Shown: positions 45,265-53,783, counted from the first letter of the stretch. The stretch is 64,000 nucleotides of DNA from Streptomyces fulvoviolaceus (GCF_000718165.1 NZ_JOEY01000049.1:11201-75200); one strand, 5' to 3'. Numbers and translations are program-made. Notes: generated by a model from the sequence alone, not told the origin.

Positions 45265-46191
45265 TCAGACCTTCAGGGCGTCGTACGTCACTCCCGTGAG
45301 CTGCTCGGAGGCAGCCCAAAGCCGTTCCCCCGCCTTGTCGTTGAGGGTCCACGGGGCCCGACGGGACGGTCCCGGTGCCCCGCGCCAGCCCGCGAAGGAG
45401 GGGCCGGTGAAGGAGTCGGGGTGCACGTCGGGCGCGGTCGCGGCGTGGAGGACGGACAGGGCGCCGGTGTCCGCCGGCTGGCCGAGGAAGCGGTTGCCGA
45501 TCTCCATCAGCCACTCGGAGCCCTTGCGCCCGGACATCCGGGGGCCTGCCTTCTGCAGGTTCGTGGAGGCGTACCCGGGATGCGCGGCGGCCGCGACCAC
45601 CTCCGCCCCGTGTGCCGCCAGCCTGCGCGCCAGCTCGTGGACGAAGAGCAGGTTGGCGGTCTTCGAGCGGGCGTAGGCCACCCAACGCCGGTACCGGCGC
45701 TCGCTGTTGAGGTCGTCGATGTCGATGTTGGCCATCGTGTGCGCCATGCTGGAGACGGTCACGACACGGGCGCCGGGTGTGGCGAGCAGCGTGGGCAGCA
45801 GCAGCCCGGTGAGCGCGAAGTGCCCCAGGTGGTTGACGCCGAACTGGGTCTCGAACCCGTCCGCGGTCGTCCCGTACGGCAGCGCCATCACGCCCGCGTT
45901 GTTGACGAGCAGGTCGAGACGGTCGTACGGGAAGGTGTGCGCGAACTGCCGTACGGAGGCGAGGTCGGCCAGGTCAAGATGCGTGAACTCGATCTCCGCG
46001 CCCGGGACTTCGGCGGCCATCCGGTCCCCGGCCTCCATGCCCCGCGCCTCGCTCCGGCACGCGAGCACCACCCGGGCCCCCTTGCGGGCCAGCTCGCGTG
46101 CGGTGACGTATCCGATGCCGCTGTTGGCCCCGGTGACGACGGCGGTACGGCCGCTCTGGTCGGGGATGGCCTTCTCGTTCCAGCCGGACAT
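45265..46191 (-). CDS. SDR-family oxidoreductase (retinol dehydrogenase-like)
   Basis: The 308-residue protein has TGANSGIGYVTARELARKGA, VNNAGVMALPYG, VTVSSMAH and YARSKTANLLF, giving the full Asn-Ser-Tyr-Lys set. The long insertion around LNSERRYRRW and the length above 300 place it with light-dependent-reductase-like or RDH-like SDRs. The CRSE motif after strand 2 suggests NADP. Its end is 5 bp from the convergent LysE gene. Substrate unknown. Confidence 0.9.
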   Translation of the reverse strand: MSGWNEKAIPDQSGRTAVVTGANSGIGYVTARELARKGARVVLACRSEARGMEAGDRMAAEVPGAEIEFTHLDLADLASVRQFAHTFPYDRLDLLVNNAGVMALPYGTTADGFETQFGVNHLGHFALTGLLLPTLLATPGARVVTVSSMAHTMANIDIDDLNSERRYRRWVAYARSKTANLLFVHELARRLAAHGAEVVAAAAHPGYASTNLQKAGPRMSGRKGSEWLMEIGNRFLGQPADTGALSVLHAATAPDVHPDSFTGPSFAGWRGAPGPSRRAPWTLNDKAGERLWAASEQLTGVTYDALKV

Positions 46192-46263
46192 GGCCAGGCT
46201 CCTTCCACCCTCTTCAGCGCTTCCCGCAAGCCTGCCCGCAATGTGCTCCGCCGTCGACGGGAC

Positions 46264-48162
46264 TTACCAGGCCGCGCTCTCGCTCCATGCCATCGGGCCG
46301 AGCCGGGCGGGGTCGGAGTTCTGGGAGGAGTACAGATGGGCGTATGTGCCGCCCCGGGCGAGCAGGTCGTCGTGCCGGCCCGTCTCGACGACACGGCCGC
46401 CCTCGACGACGAGAATGCGGTCGGCGTCGGGGGCCAGGTCGAGATCGTGCGTGATCATGATGGTGGTGCGGCCCGCCATCAGCTGGCGCAGCGGTTCGAC
46501 GATGCGGCGGGCGGCGATCGCGTCCAGGCCGGTGGTCGGCTCGTCGAGGAGGAGGACGGGCGCGTCGCGCAGTACGGCCCGGGCGATGGCGAGGCGCTGC
46601 AGCTGGCCGCCTGACAGCCGTGCGGAGTTGGGGTCGATCCGGGTGTCGTATGCCTCGGGGAGTTTCATGATGAAGTCGTGCGCGTCGGCGGCCCGGGCGG
46701 CCTCCTCGATGGCGTGGTCGCTGGCGCCGGACCGGCCGCAGGCGATGTTGGCGCGGACCGTGTCGTGCAGGACCAGGGTCTCCTGCGGGAGGAGGGTGAC
46801 GTACTCGCGCAGGCGGGCCAGCGGGAAGTCCCGCAGCGGGACGCCGTCCAGGAGGACTCCGCCCGCGTCCGGGTCGTAGAAGCGGAGCAGGAGTTTGGAG
46901 ACGGTGGACTTTCCCGCGCCGCTCGGGCCGGTGATGATCACCAGCTCACCGGGGTGGGCGGTGAAGGACAGGCCGTCGAGGGCCGCGGTCTCCGCCCCCG
47001 GGTAGCGGAAGGAGACGTCCCGCATCTCGACGGTGCCGTCGGGGCGGCCGGCCTCGCCTCGGGCGGAATCGGTGACGGCGGGCCGGGTGTCCAGCACCTC
47101 GACGAGCCGTTCGGCGCCTGCGGTGGCGGCGGTGACGAGGAGGCCGAGCTGGGCGAGGCTGCGGATGGGCGGGTAGAGGTAGCTCAAGAGGGCGGCGAAC
47201 GCGAGCAGTTGGCCGAGCGTCATCCGGCCCTCGGAGATCTCCCAGACGCCGATGCCGATCACGGCCAGCACGCAGACCGTCTCGATGACCTGGACGAGCT
47301 GCCCGTACGCCTGGTCGAGCCGGGCCGAGCGGACGGCGGCCCGGAACCACGCCGACGCCTCCTGCCGCAGCCGCCGGCGCTCGGCGTCCTCGCGGCCGTA
47401 CGCCTGCGTGAGGACGAGGTTGCCGAGCGACTCCTCCACCACGGAGGTGACCGCGCCGTCGGCGACCCGGCCCTCGCGCGCGACCGACTTCACGCCGGCG
47501 GAGAATCTCCGGGCGGCCAGCCAGAACAGCGGGGCGAGGACGAAGGCCGCCGACGCGAGGTCCCAGCGCAGCCAGAACGCGGCGGCCGCGTAGAAGACCG
47601 CGCTGAACAGCGCGGAGGCGGTGCCGATGAGGCCGGAGACGGCCATCTGCTCGATGGCCTCGACGTCACCGGTCAGCCGCGAGAGCAGATCGCCCTGGCG
47701 GTGCCGCTGGAAGAAGTGCGGGGGCAGTTTCTGCACATGGTCGAAGACGTGCTCGCGCAGCCGCATCACGAACCGCTCCGACACCCAGACGGCCAGCGAG
47801 CCGCCGGCATAGCCGATCGCCGCGCCGATCACGGCGATGCCGAGCCACTGGACGGCGGGGGTCCAGAAGGCGTCGAGGGAACCCTTCTGCAGCGCGTTGT
47901 CGGTGAGGTCGCTGAACAGCAGGATGGCGGAGGTCTCGGCGAGCGCACCCAGCACGGTGCACAGCCAGACGGCCACGAGCCAGCGGCGCAGGCCCTTGGT
48001 CAGGGGCCAGAAACGGCGGAAGGCGGTGCGGGCGGCGAGAGTGGGGAGGGTGATTCCTCTGCCGGGCTTACGGACAATAGGCATTCCGTATTCGGACAGT
48101 TCCAGGTCCGGTGGAACTTGCCGGGGTAATTCGACTCCTGAGTATTCTTTGGATGCGCGCAC
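46264..48162 (-). CDS. ABC exporter (TMD-NBD fusion), possibly for the adjacent peptide
   Basis: The 632-residue protein has about 55 N-terminal polar residues, six membrane helices (about 60-330) and a canonical NBD: GPSGAGKS, LSGGQLQRLAIARA, LLLDEPTTGLD and switch His in ITHDLD. All catalytic residues are intact, so it can act as a homodimer. There is no peptidase C39 domain. It follows a 52-residue peptide gene on the same strand after a strong hairpin, an arrangement common to peptide-export loci. GTG 48162 has GGGAG upstream. Confidence 0.88.
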   Translation of the reverse strand: MRASKEYSGVELPRQVPPDLELSEYGMPIVRKPGRGITLPTLAARTAFRRFWPLTKGLRRWLVAVWLCTVLGALAETSAILLFSDLTDNALQKGSLDAFWTPAVQWLGIAVIGAAIGYAGGSLAVWVSERFVMRLREHVFDHVQKLPPHFFQRHRQGDLLSRLTGDVEAIEQMAVSGLIGTASALFSAVFYAAAAFWLRWDLASAAFVLAPLFWLAARRFSAGVKSVAREGRVADGAVTSVVEESLGNLVLTQAYGREDAERRRLRQEASAWFRAAVRSARLDQAYGQLVQVIETVCVLAVIGIGVWEISEGRMTLGQLLAFAALLSYLYPPIRSLAQLGLLVTAATAGAERLVEVLDTRPAVTDSARGEAGRPDGTVEMRDVSFRYPGAETAALDGLSFTAHPGELVIITGPSGAGKSTVSKLLLRFYDPDAGGVLLDGVPLRDFPLARLREYVTLLPQETLVLHDTVRANIACGRSGASDHAIEEAARAADAHDFIMKLPEAYDTRIDPNSARLSGGQLQRLAIARAVLRDAPVLLLDEPTTGLDAIAARRIVEPLRQLMAGRTTIMITHDLDLAPDADRILVVEGGRVVETGRHDDLLARGGTYAHLYSSQNSDPARLGPMAWSESAAW

Positions 48163-48180
48163 ATTTCTCCCATGACATCC

Positions 48181-48214
48181 GGGGAGGGCCGCCGGAAAAC
48201 CGACGACCCTCCCC
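48181..48214 (-). promoter_or_regulatory. Intercistronic RNA hairpin between peptide and exporter genes
   Basis: In the minus-strand transcript GGGGAGGGUCGUCGG pairs with CCGGCGGCCCUCCCC through all 15 positions (two G-U pairs) around a UUUU loop. On the plus strand the same two positions are C-A mismatches, so the structure is adapted to the minus transcript. No U tract follows. It may stabilise the peptide mRNA or attenuate exporter expression. Confidence 0.7.
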
Positions 48215-48234
48215 TCCGACCAGGCGATCAGCCC

Positions 48235-48393
48235 TTAGTTGGCGGGCTGCTGAGGCACGGCCTGGCCGGGGCGCCGACGGCCGCGCCGCGCCTGCTGCGC
48301 GGGCGGGGGAACCTGGTTGGGATTGGTGCTGGGGTTCGGATCCACGTTCGCGTTACGCCGGGAGGTAAGCGGTGCAATCACCCTGAAGCTCAT
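48235..48393 (-). CDS. 52-residue Pro/Gln/Asn/Arg-rich peptide, possible exported or precursor peptide
   Basis: ATG 48393 has an excellent ribosome site (AAAGGAGAT) 4 nt upstream, and a promoter lies about 33 nt before it. The N-terminal part (MSFRVIAPLTSRRN) looks leader-like. The rest is low-complexity, with NPNQVPPP, then QQARRGRRRPG and a QQPAN end. There is no Cys and no signal peptide. The tight link to the downstream ABC exporter suggests an exported or modified peptide, but no modifying enzyme of a known class is adjacent. I do not recognise a family. Confidence 0.65.
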   Translation of the reverse strand: MSFRVIAPLTSRRNANVDPNPSTNPNQVPPPAQQARRGRRRPGQAVPQQPAN

Positions 48394-48425
48394 TTCGATC
48401 TCCTTTCGGGTTTCCGATGAGAAGG

Positions 48426-48453
48426 AACTTAACACGCCCCGGAACGGAGTGAA
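48426..48453 (-). promoter_or_regulatory. Promoter of the peptide-exporter unit
   Basis: On the minus strand TTCACT (48453-48448), a 16-nt spacer and TAAGTT (48431-48426) form a sigma-70-type promoter. Transcription would start near 48419, leaving a leader of about 26 nt. The surrounding 48430-48530 is notably AT-rich for this genome. The rest of 48454-48686 holds no gene I can see. Confidence 0.55.
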
Positions 48454-48686
48454 GAGAAAATTCAGAATGAAATCCCCTGTGAAATGCTGTGGAAACCTTG
48501 GAATTCCCTGGGATTTGATTGCCCGTCAAAGCGGGAGCAAGGGGGAATCCGCAGGCGGGCGGGCCTGCGTACGCCTGCGCGTTCACAGCCCGGCCATGAC
48601 ATGTACACCAAGTTCTCCTAGGGTCCGACCGGCACGCCCCCGCCTCCGACCGGTGGCGGGACGGTCACGCACCCCTTGGAGCGACA

Positions 48687-49847
48687 GTGGAACGTCGTAC
48701 CTTCCTTCGTGCGACCGCCATCGGCGGCACCACCGCAGTCCTCGGCGGAACCCTGTGGCGCGGCGCCGCGTACGCCGCCCCCGCCCAGCCGGGCACCGGC
48801 CCGTACGGGGTCCTCGGCTCGGCGGACGCCAACGGCATCAGTCTCCCCTCCGGCTTCACCAGCCGGGTGATCGCCCGCTCGGGGCAGACGGTCACGGGAA
48901 CGTCGTACACCTGGCACAACGCGCCCGACGGGGGCGCCTGTTACGCCGACGGCACGGGCTGGATCTACGTCTCCAACTCGGAGATCAACCCCTCGGGCGG
49001 CGCGAGCGCGGTGAGATTCTCCTCGACGGGGACGATCACGTCGGCGTACCGCGTCCTGTCCGGCACCCGGCAGAACTGCGCGGGCGGCAGGACTCCGTGG
49101 AACACCTGGCTGTCCTGCGAGGAGGTCGACCGCGGGTACGTCTACGAGACGGATCCGTGGGGCGCGCAGGCTGCCGTCAGTCGCGCGGCGATGGGCCGCT
49201 TCAAGCACGAGGCGGCGGCGGCCGACCCGGTGCGCCAGGTCGTCTACCTCACGGAGGACGAGACGAACGGCCGCTTCTACCGCTTCGTACCGACGACTTG
49301 GGGCGACCTGTCCGCCGGCACGCTCCAGGTCATGGTCGCGGGAACCGCCACGTCGGGCTCCTTCTCCTGGACCACCGTCCCCGACCCGGACGGCTCCCCG
49401 ACCAGCACCCGCACCCAGGTCTCCGGCTCCAAGGCCTTCAACGGCGGCGAGGGATGCCACTACGCGAACGACACGGTCTGGTTCACGACGAAGGGCGACA
49501 ACCGGGTCTGGCAGCTCAACCTGACCGCCGGCACCTACGAGTTGGCGTACGACGACTCGCTGGTGACGAGTGGCACCGCCCCGCTGACCGGAGTCGACAA
49601 CATCACCGGCTCGTCCTCCGGCGACCTGTTCGTCGCGGAGGACGGCGGCACCATGGACATCTGCGTGATCACCCCGGACGACGTGATCGCACCCTTCCTG
49701 CGCATCAGCGGCCAGTCGTCGTCGGAGATCACGGGCCCGGCCTTCTCGCCGGACGGCACACGGCTGTACTTCTCCAGTCAGCGGGGGACGAGCGGGAGTT
49801 CGTCGGGTGGGATCACGTACGAGGTGACGGGGCCGTTCCGGTCGTAG
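48687..49847 (+). CDS. Secreted PhoX-like (DUF839) protein
   Basis: The 386-residue protein has a Tat signal (ERRTFLRATAIGGTTAV) with cleavage near AYAAPAQ. A beta-propeller-type domain is related to PhoX phosphatases: LSCEEVDRGYVYETDP, KHEAAAADPVRQVVYLTEDE, and FNGGEGCHYANDTVWFTTKGD. PhoX enzymes are Ca/Fe-dependent phosphatases; here the substrate is unproven. The start is GTG 48687 after GGAG. The last 47 bp, including the stop, are exactly duplicated at 51316-51362. Confidence 0.85.
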   Translation: MERRTFLRATAIGGTTAVLGGTLWRGAAYAAPAQPGTGPYGVLGSADANGISLPSGFTSRVIARSGQTVTGTSYTWHNAPDGGACYADGTGWIYVSNSEINPSGGASAVRFSSTGTITSAYRVLSGTRQNCAGGRTPWNTWLSCEEVDRGYVYETDPWGAQAAVSRAAMGRFKHEAAAADPVRQVVYLTEDETNGRFYRFVPTTWGDLSAGTLQVMVAGTATSGSFSWTTVPDPDGSPTSTRTQVSGSKAFNGGEGCHYANDTVWFTTKGDNRVWQLNLTAGTYELAYDDSLVTSGTAPLTGVDNITGSSSGDLFVAEDGGTMDICVITPDDVIAPFLRISGQSSSEITGPAFSPDGTRLYFSSQRGTSGSSSGGITYEVTGPFRS

Positions 49848-49848
49848 C
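49802..49848. repeat. 47-bp direct repeat, copy 1 (3' end of the PhoX-like gene)
   Basis: This copy covers the last 15 or so codons, the TAG stop and two further bases. It is identical to 51316-51362. Bases just outside differ on both sides (C versus G before, G versus C after). Confidence 0.97.
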
Positions 49849-49942
49849 GCCGCACAAATAGTCACGGAATGAACACTTCACCTCCATAACTCGGGTAGCG
49901 GCAATACGGTCATCCCCTCACGTAACACTCCAGGGGGACGAC

Positions 49943-50404
49943 ATGACCAGCCCGTACACGACTCCGCCCATGCCGCCGCAGCCCGCTTCCGGACCCACCC
50001 CCAGGTGGGCCCGGAAGCGGTACGTCCTGCCCGCCCTCGCGCTCGCCCTCTTCATCGGCGTCGGCATAGGCGCCGGCGACGAGAACACGACGACGGACGC
50101 GAAGCCGACCGCCGCCAAGCCGCAGCCGACGACGACCGTGACGGCGACGTCCACCGCGACGGAGACGGCCGAGCCCGAACCGGCCACCACGGTGACCGCC
50201 ACGAAGACGGTCAAGGTCACCAGAACGGTGACGGCACAGGCCGAGGCGGACAGCAACTCCGGCTCCGACGACGACAGCGGCAGCGTCTATTACGCCAACT
50301 GCAGCGAGGCCCGAGCCGCCGGCGCGGCCCCCATCCACCGGGGCGAGCCGGGGTACGCGTCCCACCTGGACCGGGACAACGACGGGGTCGGCTGCGACAG
50401 TTGA
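49943..50404 (+). CDS. Membrane-anchored Excalibur-domain protein
   Basis: The 153-residue protein has a Pro-rich cytoplasmic start, one membrane helix (about 29-46) and a long Thr/Val/Ala-rich linker. The C-terminal Excalibur motif reads YANCSEARAAGAAPIHRGEP and ends HLDRDNDGVGCDS. The DxDxDG loop is a calcium-binding type and two Cys form a likely disulfide. The ATG follows GGGGG. It lies inside the cassette bounded by the 47-bp repeats. Confidence 0.85.
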   Translation: MTSPYTTPPMPPQPASGPTPRWARKRYVLPALALALFIGVGIGAGDENTTTDAKPTAAKPQPTTTVTATSTATETAEPEPATTVTATKTVKVTRTVTAQAEADSNSGSDDDSGSVYYANCSEARAAGAAPIHRGEPGYASHLDRDNDGVGCDS

Positions 50405-50499
50405 GGCGACGGGGTCGAGGGCGTCCGCGTACGGCGTGCCACCGGCACGGCTAGGTTCTGGCCCCTCCTGAGCCGGGCCGCCGAGTGGTTGGTGGGCCT

Positions 50500-51024
50500 T
50501 CAGGCAAACGACGGCCACCGAGCGGCGGCCCACTGCCGCCACCGCAACCACCCAGGAGGCGGACCGCCGACGTGGTCGCCGGCGAGTTCCACGGCGTCGG
50601 GCTCCTCGAACAGCGTCCTCCAGCGCGAGACGTCGGCCTCGTTCATCGGGAAGGTCTGCTGCGGGGTGGTCGCCTCGCGGCGGCTGATCCGAGCCAGTTG
50701 AGTCCCCAGGTCCACCGGCAGGTACACGACGTGGCACGACGCACCCGCCGACTCCGCCAGCCAGCGGATTGCGGACCTTTCGTCGCGCGACCAGCATCCG
50801 AAGTCCAGGACCACGCCGGTACCAAGGCTCAGCGCCTCCAGGACGACCCAGAGCAGCCGTCCCTCCAGCACAGCGCGTTTCCCGTCCGCCTCCGGCTCGC
50901 CGAACAGCGGGATCATCCACTCGTCCGGCGTCAGCCGAAGCGCACCGTGCTTCGTGGCGAGTTGCCGGGCCCTCGTGGTCTTTCCAGCCCCTGGCAGGCC
51001 GACCATCAGGAACAACGTGGCCAC
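50500..51024 (-). CDS. AAA/P-loop kinase-like protein
   Basis: The 174-residue protein has Walker A VGLPGAGKTTRARQLA, the DEWM motif near residue 34 and VVLDFGCWSRDERSAIRWLA as the Walker B region. Its lid is Arg-rich (ARISRREATT). It resembles small polynucleotide or antibiotic kinases and zeta-toxin-like kinases. Substrate unknown; no antitoxin-like partner is adjacent. GTG 51024 is the start. It is the second gene inside the repeat-bounded cassette. Confidence 0.82.
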   Translation of the reverse strand: MATLFLMVGLPGAGKTTRARQLATKHGALRLTPDEWMIPLFGEPEADGKRAVLEGRLLWVVLEALSLGTGVVLDFGCWSRDERSAIRWLAESAGASCHVVYLPVDLGTQLARISRREATTPQQTFPMNEADVSRWRTLFEEPDAVELAGDHVGGPPPGWLRWRQWAAARWPSFA

Positions 51025-51367
51025 CCCGGGATCATGTCAGGCAAGCCAGGCGGACGACGACCGCCTTTCCGGGGCCGGCGGCCGCCCGCCCCGGCGAGGT
51101 GGGCCTTGCAGGTCGGTCCGCCCCGGGAGCGGCCCAGCCCCTCGCCGGGGCAGTGCTGCGGAGGGTTCGATCTGCGGTTCGGGATCCGGGGCGCTCGGTG
51201 CGGTGCTCCGGCCGCGTGCTGGTGGGCTCGGCACGCGGCCGGATCCCGTCGACGGCAGTCATCCCCTTCGGCACTCGCGCCGAACGCACTCCGCACACCG
51301 TGACCGTGACGGCTGGTCGGGTGGGATCACGTACGAGGTGACGGGGCCGTTCCGGTCGTAGCCAAGG
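51025..51367. other. Non-coding end of the repeat-bounded cassette
   Basis: No gene is evident between the kinase and the secreted hydrolase. The stretch is very GC-rich and ends with the second 47-bp repeat copy (51316-51362). Confidence 0.6.
51316..51362. repeat. 47-bp direct repeat, copy 2
   Basis: It is identical to 49802-49848 and 1,514 bp away, without the rest of the PhoX-like gene. It resembles the pair of junctions left by an integration into the 3' end of a gene. Confidence 0.97.
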
Positions 51368-52825
51368 TCAGCCGCCGATAGCGGAGTTGGCGGCTGCCTG
51401 CATCAACTCGGCCGCGTCGGCCGGGCGGATGAACCCCTGGGCGGCGCCCTTTGCCGTGCTGGCCGACCACTTGGCGACGAACGCGGCGTGGCTCGGGTAC
51501 AGGGCCGTCAGCTTCTCCGCGGCAAAGGGGGTCGTCGTGCCGAACAGGAAGCAGTACGACTCCCCTGACTGGCCGAGGCCGGACAGGGTGGCGACCGGTA
51601 CGTCGACCGACGGTGTGCGGACGCCGCCCTGGACGTTGCCGTGGGCGTCGAGGACGAAGGCGGGTGCGGAACCGGAGCTGTCCACCTGGAGGCGGGGCGC
51701 CCTGGCCGGGGGGATGCCGGTCGTCACCCAGCGGTTCAGCGCGTACTGGGCGGTGTCCAGGACGTAGTGCGCCTGGCCGGCGTTCATCGGGGTATCGCAG
51801 CCGGTCAGGGTCGGGGGATCGAGCAGGGCGTTCAGCCCCTGGAGGCCCGCGGTGCCGCTGCCGTCGTCACCCGGGCCGATGAGGAGGTAGGCATCGCCGT
51901 GCGAGGTGCCGGCCACCTCCCAGAGGCGGAGGCGGGGGGTGTCGTCCTGCCGGGCGGCCAGGGAACCGAGCGACAGCAGGTCGTTCTCGGCCTGCACGGT
52001 GAGCACCGGTGCGTCCAGGTCGGTGCGGAAGCGGACGACGGCGGGAGTGGGGATGTCCTCCTGGGGTGCCTGCGACAGCGGGGCGGCGGTGTCGCGCCGG
52101 CTGTGGACGAGGAAGCCGTCGTACACGGACACCAGGGGGTGGATCGCGTTGATGTAGGTGGTGAGGCGGAACGCGGACTGCGACTCGCCGTCGGCCAGCA
52201 CGGTGCGGGGGCTGAGCCCGTCGAGGACCGTGGCGGCGGAGTCCCGTACGGCCTGGCCCGCCTGGGAGTAGATGTCGTAGGAGTAGCTGTCACCAGGGTG
52301 GGAGAGGTCCGCGTAGCGAACCGGATCGGCGGCTTTGGTGGCGTTCGCCCCGACGGCCTGGGCGGAGACACCGACCCAGGCGTAGCCCTCCCGGATCAGC
52401 TCGTTGTGGCTGTAGATCCACTCTGGGGCCACGTCCCGCCCGCCGGTGACGTTCAGCCACTCCACGACGACGGTCCCGTTGAAACGGGCCGGATCCGCCG
52501 GCCGGTTCACGACGATCCGGGTGGTGTACGGCGCGGTGCTCGCCAGCGTCACCTGCCAGCGCCCGTCGGAGTCGAGGGGCACTGTCGGGACGTAGGAAGT
52601 GGCGTTCCCGGACAGGAAGAACTCGGACTGCGTGTATCCCACGGAGGCCAGGTCGAACGCCGTTCCCTGGAGGACTACGGCGCCGTTTCCGCCCGTCACC
52701 GGGCCGGTGACCGAGGGGGTCGGCGCCACGGCGGCCGACGGGGCGCCCGTGAGCAGCAGCGAGAGGGGTAACAAGGCTGCCACCAGCAGACTTCTGCGGA
52801 TCCTGCTTGCCCATGTGTGTCTCAT
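51368..52825 (-). CDS. Secreted alpha/beta-hydrolase-domain protein
   Basis: The 485-residue protein has a signal peptide (RRSLLVAALLPLSLLLTGAP) and a PF20091-like hydrolase region. The serine motif is LADGESQSAF, with later TVQAENDLLSLG and VAGTSHGDAYLL supplying Asp and His candidates. Activity is likely esterase-like. I chose ATG 52825 because the signal peptide begins there and TTGCAC-17-TACCGT lies 8 nt upstream, so the message is leaderless. A frame from 52885 would disturb the signal peptide. Confidence 0.8.
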   Translation of the reverse strand: MRHTWASRIRRSLLVAALLPLSLLLTGAPSAAVAPTPSVTGPVTGGNGAVVLQGTAFDLASVGYTQSEFFLSGNATSYVPTVPLDSDGRWQVTLASTAPYTTRIVVNRPADPARFNGTVVVEWLNVTGGRDVAPEWIYSHNELIREGYAWVGVSAQAVGANATKAADPVRYADLSHPGDSYSYDIYSQAGQAVRDSAATVLDGLSPRTVLADGESQSAFRLTTYINAIHPLVSVYDGFLVHSRRDTAAPLSQAPQEDIPTPAVVRFRTDLDAPVLTVQAENDLLSLGSLAARQDDTPRLRLWEVAGTSHGDAYLLIGPGDDGSGTAGLQGLNALLDPPTLTGCDTPMNAGQAHYVLDTAQYALNRWVTTGIPPARAPRLQVDSSGSAPAFVLDAHGNVQGGVRTPSVDVPVATLSGLGQSGESYCFLFGTTTPFAAEKLTALYPSHAAFVAKWSASTAKGAAQGFIRPADAAELMQAAANSAIGG

Positions 52826-52833
52826 GCCCGCAG

Positions 52834-52862
52834 ACGGTAACGGGGTTGAGCAGTTGGTGCAA
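52834..52862 (-). promoter_or_regulatory. Leaderless promoter of the secreted hydrolase
   Basis: On the minus strand TTGCAC (52862-52857), a 17-nt spacer and TACCGT (52839-52834) are followed by 8 nt and ATG 52825. Confidence 0.65.
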
Positions 52863-52973
52863 TTGAGGTTCTCGACTTTGTGCAAGGATGCGCACGGACG
52901 CGCTCAATCACCCTTCAACTGCGGCTAAAAATCGGCGAGTTGCGCTAGTCGGCAGCGTGTAGTGTCCCGTTGC

Positions 52974-53750
52974 GTGCTGGCTGAACGACGACACCAACTC
53001 ATCCTGCAGGCCCTGCGTTCCGGCGGCACCGCCTCCGTGGCCGACCTCGCCGGGCAGCTCGACGCCAGTGCGGCGACGGTCCGCCGCGACCTCCTCAAAC
53101 TGGAGGCGGACGGACTGCTCACCAGGGTCCATGGCGGAGCGGTTGTCGAGGAGGAGCAGCCGTCCGAGGAGCAGCCGCCCTTCGACGAGGCCGCCGGGGT
53201 TCGGGTCGCCGCGAAAGATGCCATCGCCGCCCACGCGGCCGCCATGGTCGAGGACGGCCAGTCGATCATTCTCGACAGCGGTACGACGGTCCACCGGCTG
53301 GCACTTCGACTGCACGGCCGCCGCCTCACCGTCATCACCAACAACCTCGCCGTGTATGACGAACTCAACGGTGACGACGACATCGCCCTGATGCTGCTCG
53401 GGGGCATGGTCATCCGTGAGTCACGCATGCTGGACGGCTTCATGGCCGAGGACAACCTCCGCCAGGTGCACGCCGACTGGCTGTTCATGGGCGCTTGCGG
53501 CCTCCGCCCCGGGGGCCAGGTCATGGACACCACCGTCGCCGAGGTGCCCGCCCGGCGCGCCATGATCTCCGCCAGTGACAAGGTCGTACTCCTGGCCGAC
53601 AAGAGCAAGTTCCCCGGAACCGGCATGGTGAAGATCTGCGGCCCCGAGGACCTGCACGCACTCGTCACCGACGCACCGGAGAACGACGCGACCTGCGCGG
53701 CCCTGAGCGAGGCGGGCGTGAGGGTGATACCGACGGCTCACGCAAGGTAA
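52974..53750 (+). CDS. DeoR/GlpR-family transcriptional regulator
   Basis: The 258-residue protein begins LAERRHQLILQALRSGG, the standard DeoR opening. Its helix-turn-helix is VADLAGQLDASAATVRRDLLKLEADGLL (split here as VADLAGQLDAS and ATVRRDLLKLEADG). The sugar-phosphate-binding DeoRC domain has ILDSGTTVHRLA, ITNNLAVYDEL and LLADKSKF. GTG 52974 fits the family start; GTG 52962 adds four residues. TAGTGT lies 8 nt before 52974, again leaderless. Its target is not evident; the convergent ppdK and the divergent hydrolase are candidates. Confidence 0.88.
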   Translation: MLAERRHQLILQALRSGGTASVADLAGQLDASAATVRRDLLKLEADGLLTRVHGGAVVEEEQPSEEQPPFDEAAGVRVAAKDAIAAHAAAMVEDGQSIILDSGTTVHRLALRLHGRRLTVITNNLAVYDELNGDDDIALMLLGGMVIRESRMLDGFMAEDNLRQVHADWLFMGACGLRPGGQVMDTTVAEVPARRAMISASDKVVLLADKSKFPGTGMVKICGPEDLHALVTDAPENDATCAALSEAGVRVIPTAHAR

Positions 53751-53783
53751 GAGAGCGGCACCCCCGCACAGGGTGCCGCTCTC
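53751..53783. terminator. Strong hairpin terminator after the DeoR gene
   Basis: GAGAGCGGCACCC and GGGTGCCGCTCTC form a perfect 13-bp stem with a 7-nt loop, overlapping the end of the DeoR gene and followed by TTCTCGT. Confidence 0.85.

Noticed and set aside
48235..48393. Calling the 52-residue peptide a lanthipeptide or lasso precursor
   Set aside because: It has no Cys, no Gly/Asp ring spacing, and no cyclase or protease genes nearby.
49943..51024. Reading the Excalibur and kinase genes as a toxin-antitoxin pair
   Set aside because: They are convergent and unlinked in translation, and the Excalibur protein is membrane-anchored.
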